Shown piece after piece: positions 6,726 to 10,647 of a stretch of 10,647 nt of DNA (positions are counted from its first letter, which is position 1; every line of letters begins with the position of its first letter). The stretch is taken from contig JAGLYT010000027.1 of NCBI GenBank assembly GCA_023132075.1, positions 1 to 10,647 on the forward strand. Direction: 5' to 3'. Under the pieces are notes generated by a model. The model ran no database searches, had not been told where the DNA came from, and saw nothing but the letters and a program-made list of their open reading frames with translations. The position numbers were made by a program, and so were the translations under genes. Source of the stretch: JAGLHV01 sp023132075 [NCBI: bacterium] (lineage in GTDB: Bacteria > CBDUZB01 > JAGLHV01).

Positions 6726-7817
6726 TTATAAGAGAATCATCGCATCACCAAAACTGTAAAAACGGTACTTTTTTTCGATAGCTTTCTGATAAGCATTCTT
6801 TATTAAATCAATTCCTTGCTGATTTGTTTTACCGGCAGAGGCAAAAGCACAAATTAACATCAACAAAGTAGATTTAGGTAAATGAAAGTTAGTAATTAAT
6901 GCATCTACCATCTTAAACTTGTATCCCGGATAAATAAAAATATCCGTGGATTTTATGCCGGGAACAACTTTTCCTGCTTTGGCGGAATCCTCCAAAGCCC
7001 TTACCGTAGTAGTTCCCACACAAAATATACGCTTATTTTTTTCTTTTGCCCTGTTTATTCTTTGAGCAGAATCCTTACTGATTTCATAATATTCCTTATG
7101 CATTTTGTGCCGGGTTATTTCCTTCACCCTTACCGGCTGAAATGTTCCCCTTCCGACATGCAGGGTTATAAAAACTATTTCAATTCCTTTTTTTTTAACT
7201 TCTTCCAATAAACTGTGCGTAAAATGTAATCCCGCCGTAGGAGCCGCTACCGCTCCTTCCTTTTGAGCATATACTGTTTGATATCTTTGTTTATCCATGC
7301 TTTCAATAGGGTTTATATTGTTATTCACTGTTTTTTCTCTTTTAATATACGGGGGTAAAGGAACTCTTCCAATTTGATTAATGATATCAGAAAAATCATC
7401 TTTACTTTCAAATTTAACAATACCGCTTTCTCTTTCCCTCTTAATAACCCGGCCTTTGAGCAACCCTCCCGAAAAAATAATAATCGTTCCTTCTTTTACC
7501 CTTTTGGCCGGTTTAAAGAGTACTTCCCACTCCTGTTCTGTCGTTTTGTCATTACTACGTTTACGCAGTAGGAAAACTTCTATTTTCCCTTTAGTGCCTT
7601 CTTTTTCACCTGATAATCTTGCCGGTATAACCCGGGTATCATTAAGAATTAACAAGTCTCCCTTTTTTAAATATTCAATAATATTGCTAAATTTCCGATG
7701 TTCAATAAATGTATCATTTATTCCCAGAACCATTAATCGCGAATTATCCCTTATCGGATCAGGACTTTGAGCAATTAAATGAGGAGAAAGATTAAAATCA
7801 AAATCATTCAGCTCCAT
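6726..7817 (-). CDS. queA: S-adenosylmethionine:tRNA ribosyltransferase-isomerase QueA
   Basis: A 363-residue enzyme that transfers and isomerises the ribosyl part of SAM onto preQ1 at the wobble position of GUN-anticodon tRNAs, giving epoxyqueuosine. Family blocks are all present in order: AQSPDPIRDNSRLMVL (16-31), LNDTRVIPARL (58-68), GRVPLPPYI (150-158), VYAQKEGAVAAPTAGLHFT (182-200), LHVGRGTFQPV (219-229), GTTTVRALE (268-276), NFHLPKSTLLML (310-321) and YRFYSFGDAM (351-360). Length is normal. A GTG at 7824-7826 lies in frame but overlaps the lipoprotein stop and forms part of a GGAGTG site, so ATG at 7815-7817, one base beyond that stop, is preferred; translation is probably coupled. QueH, which acts on QueA's product, is encoded three genes upstream. 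Confidence 0.97.
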   Translation of the reverse strand: MELNDFDFNLSPHLIAQSPDPIRDNSRLMVLGINDTFIEHRKFSNIIEYLKKGDLLILNDTRVIPARLSGEKEGTKGKIEVFLLRKRSNDKTTEQEWEVLFKPAKRVKEGTIIIFSGGLLKGRVIKRERESGIVKFESKDDFSDIINQIGRVPLPPYIKREKTVNNNINPIESMDKQRYQTVYAQKEGAVAAPTAGLHFTHSLLEEVKKKGIEIVFITLHVGRGTFQPVRVKEITRHKMHKEYYEISKDSAQRINRAKEKNKRIFCVGTTTVRALEDSAKAGKVVPGIKSTDIFIYPGYKFKMVDALITNFHLPKSTLLMLICAFASAGKTNQQGIDLIKNAYQKAIEKKYRFYSFGDAMILL

Positions 7818-7818
7818 T

Positions 7819-9063
7819 TTAATCACTCCATTTTTCTAATTGGGTACCAGGATAATAACAATTCAAAATACGCTTATAATTGTATCCCCGCAAAGACATT
7901 CCTTTTGCTCCCCATTGACAAAACCCTACTCCGTGTCCCCATCCCCGGCCAACAAATTTAACCCCTTCACCATCCATTCGTAAATTAAACAAAGAACTTC
8001 TTACAACCTGATAACCCATTGCTGCGCGAAACTTACTCCCCCGTAATTCCAATGTTCCCTGACTATGCACAATTTTTAACTTTTTTACCCGTCCGGAATC
8101 GTTTCTGTCTGAAATTGCCAGTCTTTTTATTTTACCGACAGAATAACCCTTATTTTTTAGAGCATTTTCTATATACTTTAAAGTCAAACGTCTCTCCCAT
8201 TGATAATGAGGAGCTGGTTTACAAAAACGGCAAATCACCCCTTTTAAATAAGGAGAAGACTGAGCACCTCCCCATGCTCCCGATTCACTTTCGGTGTGTC
8301 CCCCGCAACAACTATGACAGAAAGTTTTAGCTATCCTACCCTGATAAGTTAATACTTCTCCCCATGTAGCATATACCGCCTGATTGGTACGAAGGTCTTC
8401 CGCCTGTATTCCGTTAAACACCTGGCAATGGGTAGTCGCACATAAATCAAAACCCTGCTTGCTATGTTTTCCCATATGTTTTAAAGCATAGGTTCTGGCT
8501 GTTACCGCCTGGGCTTTTAGTGACTCTGCCGGCCAGAGGGGAGAAACTTCCTGGGTCATAATTCCACAAACGTATCCTTCTATTCCCAATTCATTTATTA
8601 CCGTCAAATGGCTGTTCTTTTTTCTAATTACAATATTATCCCTATACCTTCTATTATCCACTTTAATTCCATAATCACCGGATAAAGGAACAAAACGAAT
8701 CTGAGAACTCAACAAATGATTACCTACGCTTATCCCCTGTGTCTGAGGTTTTATTAAATAAACCTTTTCCGTTTCCAAAGAAATTTTCTCAGAAGTAAAT
8801 ACATCTATTACCTCATATCGTTCTTTTGAAGAAATACAAACTGCCTTCTTCTTGGGCAAAATTCCTATCCGAATAATTGTTTGCGGTAACCTTTTTCCCG
8901 ATGGTTTCCTTTTTTTTACTACAGTTACAGTTTTTTTCTCCGCCACTTTTTTTGTTTCTCTGGGAGATAAATATTTATCCCTTCGATAAAAAACGGGTTT
9001 AGTACAACTATTCAGCATACATAGCATCATTCCTAAAACTAATATTTTTGTTTTTCGCATCAT
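7819..9063 (-). CDS. SpoIID/LytB-domain lipoprotein (peptidoglycan-acting)
   Basis: A 414-residue protein with an N-terminal lipoprotein signal: basic MMRKTK, a hydrophobic core, and lipobox LNSC with Cys20 as the probable lipidated residue. A basic, low-complexity linker (about 30-60) follows, then the SpoIID domain: NELGIEGYVCGIMTQEVSP (157-175, with Glu172 the likely catalytic acid) and PAESLKAQAVTARTYAL (178-194). Next come CATTHCQVFNG (208-218), FCHSCCGGHTES (248-259) and GRGWGHGVGFCQWGAKGM (372-389). SpoIID cleaves denuded glycan strands as a lytic transglycosylase and binds zinc through Cys/His of this region. An extra CRFC pair (278-281) and many cysteines suggest further metal binding. 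Despite the name it does not imply sporulation, since the domain is common in non-sporing bacteria. Two tandem ATGs (9063 and 9060) follow AAGGGGAG; the second has better spacing. The gene ends one base before the queA start. Confidence 0.92.
   Translation of the reverse strand: MMRKTKILVLGMMLCMLNSCTKPVFYRRDKYLSPRETKKVAEKKTVTVVKKRKPSGKRLPQTIIRIGILPKKKAVCISSKERYEVIDVFTSEKISLETEKVYLIKPQTQGISVGNHLLSSQIRFVPLSGDYGIKVDNRRYRDNIVIRKKNSHLTVINELGIEGYVCGIMTQEVSPLWPAESLKAQAVTARTYALKHMGKHSKQGFDLCATTHCQVFNGIQAEDLRTNQAVYATWGEVLTYQGRIAKTFCHSCCGGHTESESGAWGGAQSSPYLKGVICRFCKPAPHYQWERRLTLKYIENALKNKGYSVGKIKRLAISDRNDSGRVKKLKIVHSQGTLELRGSKFRAAMGYQVVRSSLFNLRMDGEGVKFVGRGWGHGVGFCQWGAKGMSLRGYNYKRILNCYYPGTQLEKWSD
7824..7829 (-). 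promoter_or_regulatory. Ribosome binding site deciding the queA start
   Basis: Minus-strand GGAGTG lies six bases before ATG 7815-7817 and inside the last codons of the SpoIID-domain gene. It contains the in-frame GTG that gives an alternative start three residues earlier. Confidence 0.6.
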
Positions 9064-9127
9064 CTCCCCTTTTTTAAATTTTTTAAAATTTTAATTTTTT
9101 TTAAACTTTACTTTTTCATTTAAAAAA
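9064..9127. other. Extremely AT-rich spacer in the operon
   Basis: Sixty-four bases almost wholly of A and T runs separate the DUF2905 gene from the lipoprotein gene; only the AGGGGAG ribosome site (9064-9070) has G. No hairpin with GC stem is visible, so it is not a terminator. An A-rich leader may help ribosome access to the lipoprotein start. Confidence 0.5.
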
Positions 9128-9337
9128 TTATTTGCGCATAAAAATACGTAAAATAATAGTCAAAATAACACTTAAAAGAAAACAGGTAGTGATAGGAAAA
9201 TAAAATTTAAAATTACTTTTTTTTACCAGGATGTCTCCGGGCAGGCGGCCTAAAAATGGAATTTTTATTCCTAAAGTAAGAATTATTCCTATGAAAACTA
9301 AAATCATTCCCAGAACAATTAAAAATTTCCCCACCAA
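9128..9337 (-). CDS. DUF2905 small membrane protein
   Basis: Sixty-nine residues with two predicted membrane helices (about 4-24 and 47-66) and the family signature LGRLPGDI (29-36) between them, followed by NFKFYFPIT (42-50). The function of DUF2905 proteins is unknown; they are often found near queA, ruv genes and SpoIID-domain genes in anaerobes, as recalled rather than checked. The start is TTG at 9335-9337 with GTG directly after it; AAGG or AGAGAA just upstream could serve either. It starts 16 bases after the queH stop and belongs to the same operon. Confidence 0.88.
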   Translation of the reverse strand: MVGKFLIVLGMILVFIGIILTLGIKIPFLGRLPGDILVKKSNFKFYFPITTCFLLSVILTIILRIFMRK

Positions 9338-9353
9338 TTATTCTCTGCCTTCC

Positions 9354-9911
9354 TTATTGCTTTTCCGTTGATAAATCAAATCTTTCCTTTTCACTAAAAA
9401 TACATCCGCAATACTGCTGTCGATATAAATTTAGTTTTTTGGATAGTTTAATCCCTTCCTTCCATCCTGAACGAAAATCCTGATAATAAAACTCTATATC
9501 ATAAATATGAGCTAATTTTTGGCCAAGCTCTTTTATTTTCTCATGCATCTGAAATTTACTGTAAAGTAATGTAGTGGAGAAACTATCAAATTTTTCTTCT
9601 TTTGCCCTTTTTGCTGTTGCTTCCAATCGCATCCGATAACAGCTCAAACACCTTTCTTCTTTGTCTTTATACTTGCCTTTTATTGCTTCCATCCATTCTA
9701 CCAGAGAATATTCCCTCTCCCAAATAACAGGCAAATTCATTTCTTGCGAATAATACCCCAAAGTCATCATTCGTTTTTGATATTCCCCAAAGGGATGAAT
9801 ATTAGGATTATACCAGAATCCTGTAATTTTGTATTCTTTACTTTTAATTAAACATTGATGGATAGAACAAATACAAGGTGCACAACAAGTATGAAAAAGT
9901 AATCGTTTCAT
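9354..9911 (-). CDS. queH: Epoxyqueuosine reductase QueH
   Basis: A 185-residue protein of the DUF208/QueH family, which reduces epoxyqueuosine to queuosine in tRNA, the final pathway step, and replaces the cobalamin enzyme QueG. Diagnostic motifs are HTCCAPC at 7-13 (adjacent cysteines 9 and 10), FWYNPNIHPFGEYQKR (32-47), RCLSCYRMRL (87-96, Cys88 and Cys91), FSTTLLYSKFQ (111-121), QDFRSGWKEG (144-153) and YCGCIFSEKER (167-177). The CC and CxxC pairs are the expected 4Fe-4S ligands. The ATG at 9909-9911 has only a weak upstream GGGAA, 40 bases after the preceding gene's stop. With queA three genes downstream, the two terminal queuosine steps are encoded in one operon. Confidence 0.96.
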   Translation of the reverse strand: MKRLLFHTCCAPCICSIHQCLIKSKEYKITGFWYNPNIHPFGEYQKRMMTLGYYSQEMNLPVIWEREYSLVEWMEAIKGKYKDKEERCLSCYRMRLEATAKRAKEEKFDSFSTTLLYSKFQMHEKIKELGQKLAHIYDIEFYYQDFRSGWKEGIKLSKKLNLYRQQYCGCIFSEKERFDLSTEKQ

Positions 9912-9951
9912 CTATTTTTAGTTTCCCGAATTATTTTTTTAAATCTTCTGA

Positions 9952-10647
9952 TTATAATTTTTCAATGGGTATATTCTGCGAAATTCCTATTTTTTCACAA
10001 AAAGTAGAAATATCTTTGCTTATTCTCCAATTATAAGTAGGATAGGGAGAAATACCTTTCCGATATAAAGCTTGATAACGCTGTACTAAGTGAGGATAAT
10101 ATCTTTTTATCAGACTTAAAAAACGTATTTTTTGATTATCCTTTAATATCAGCTCACCAGGAACAACATATTTTGCTCCTACTTCCTTTGCTTTTCGAAT
10201 CAGATTCAGACACTTACTTCCATCAGTAACATAAGGAATTATCGGCATTAATATTATTCCCGTTGTTATTTTTTTTTGGGCTAACTTTTTCATTGCCGCC
10301 AACCTCTTTTGAAAAGAAGGGGTGTGGGGCTCAAACATCATGGCTAATTTGGGTTCGATAGTAGTTAAAGAAAAAGAAACGGCACAAAAAGTCTTTTTGG
10401 AAATTTCCTTCAGCAAATCCAGATCACGTAAAATTAAATCGGATTTTGTCATAATATGCACTGGAAATTCCAGGTTAGCAAAAATTTCCAATAATCTTCG
10501 GGTAATATTATATTTTTTTTCTACCGGTTGATAAGGATCGGAAAAAGTACCCAGACAAATTATTTCTTTCCCTTTAAATTTACTCAATGTTTCCTTGAGT
10601 AAATACGGAGCATTGGTTTTTACCTTTATTACCCTAAAAAAATCCTT
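9952..10647 (-). CDS. Radical SAM protein of the SPL/COG1533 family (N-terminus beyond window)
   Basis: The frame is open to the right edge, giving 231 visible residues; the TTG at 10585-10587 is not the real start because family-like sequence (VIKVKTNAPYLLKETL) continues upstream of it. Visible blocks are LGTFSDPYQPVEKKYNITRR, HIMTKSDLILRDLDLL, SFSLTTIEPKLAMMFEPHTP, RLAAMKKLAQKKITTGIILM and PIIPYVTDG. These fit the barrel of the spore-photoproduct-lyase-like radical SAM family; the CxxxCxxC cluster motif should lie just outside the window. Most COG1533 members are not photoproduct lyases and have unknown substrates. It is the first visible gene of the queH-queA operon. The family is sure; the function is not known. 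Confidence 0.88.
   Translation of the reverse strand, partial: KDFFRVIKVKTNAPYLLKETLSKFKGKEIICLGTFSDPYQPVEKKYNITRRLLEIFANLEFPVHIMTKSDLILRDLDLLKEISKKTFCAVSFSLTTIEPKLAMMFEPHTPSFQKRLAAMKKLAQKKITTGIILMPIIPYVTDGSKCLNLIRKAKEVGAKYVVPGELILKDNQKIRFLSLIKRYYPHLVQRYQALYRKGISPYPTYNWRISKDISTFCEKIGISQNIPIEKL

Noticed and set aside
7374-7961. Three plus-strand frames over queA and its upstream junction
   Set aside because: They are antisense to queA, whose conserved motifs fill the minus-strand frame, or cross the lipoprotein-queA junction; none has a ribosome site or family signature.
8019-8330. 103-codon plus-strand frame inside the SpoIID-domain gene
   Set aside because: It is the shadow of a gene with clear domain motifs and no independent evidence supports it.
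10322-10531. 69-codon plus-strand frame inside the SPL-like gene
   Set aside because: It is antisense to conserved radical SAM blocks and has no family signature.

Overview
This window is an AT-rich stretch of bacterial chromosome in which every convincing gene lies on the minus strand, so it is transcribed from right to left. Coding is dense, Shine-Dalgarno sequences are purine-rich and of the classic AGGAGG type, and two promoters fit the sigma70 consensus with 17-base spacers. The gene set (epoxyqueuosine reductase QueH, a SpoIID/LytB-domain lipoprotein, a B12-binding radical SAM protein, a spore-photoproduct-lyase-type radical SAM protein) suggests an anaerobe or microaerophile, possibly from a poorly cultivated low-GC lineage. 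I cannot name a phylum from the sequence. I saw no rRNA, tRNA, insertion sequence, CRISPR array or phage gene.

Reading in the direction of transcription, the right half (10647 down to 5245) looks like one long operon. It starts with a radical SAM gene of the SPL/COG1533 type that runs off the right edge. Then come queH, a small DUF2905 membrane protein, a SpoIID/LytB-domain lipoprotein, queA, and a trehalose-6-phosphate-synthase-like glycosyltransferase. Gaps are 16 to 64 bases in the first part. The lipoprotein-queA and queA-otsA junctions are close enough for translational coupling. QueA and QueH act in the last two steps of queuosine tRNA modification, and the glycosyltransferase at the end of the operon has no phosphatase partner in view.

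A 321-base gap follows (4924-5244). It holds a strong promoter and a 26-bp perfect palindrome with a second half-copy inside the promoter spacer. These drive a single gene for a Fic protein with an N-terminal helix-turn-helix and an intramolecular inhibitory motif, most simply read as an autoregulated, self-inhibited AMPylation enzyme.

Downstream of fic, another promoter (3913-3941) starts a second group: a 381-residue GNAT-fold protein of an uncharacterised family and an SDR reductase resembling 3-ketodihydrosphingosine reductases. A YgjP-type zinc metallopeptidase and a B12-binding radical SAM protein cut by the left edge follow, perhaps on the same transcript. The GNAT plus KDSR-like pair raises the possibility of a sphingolipid-like or other lipid pathway, but no serine palmitoyltransferase is present here. 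The best candidates for something new are the Fic operator arrangement, the GNAT/SDR pair and the atypical trehalose-phosphate synthase.
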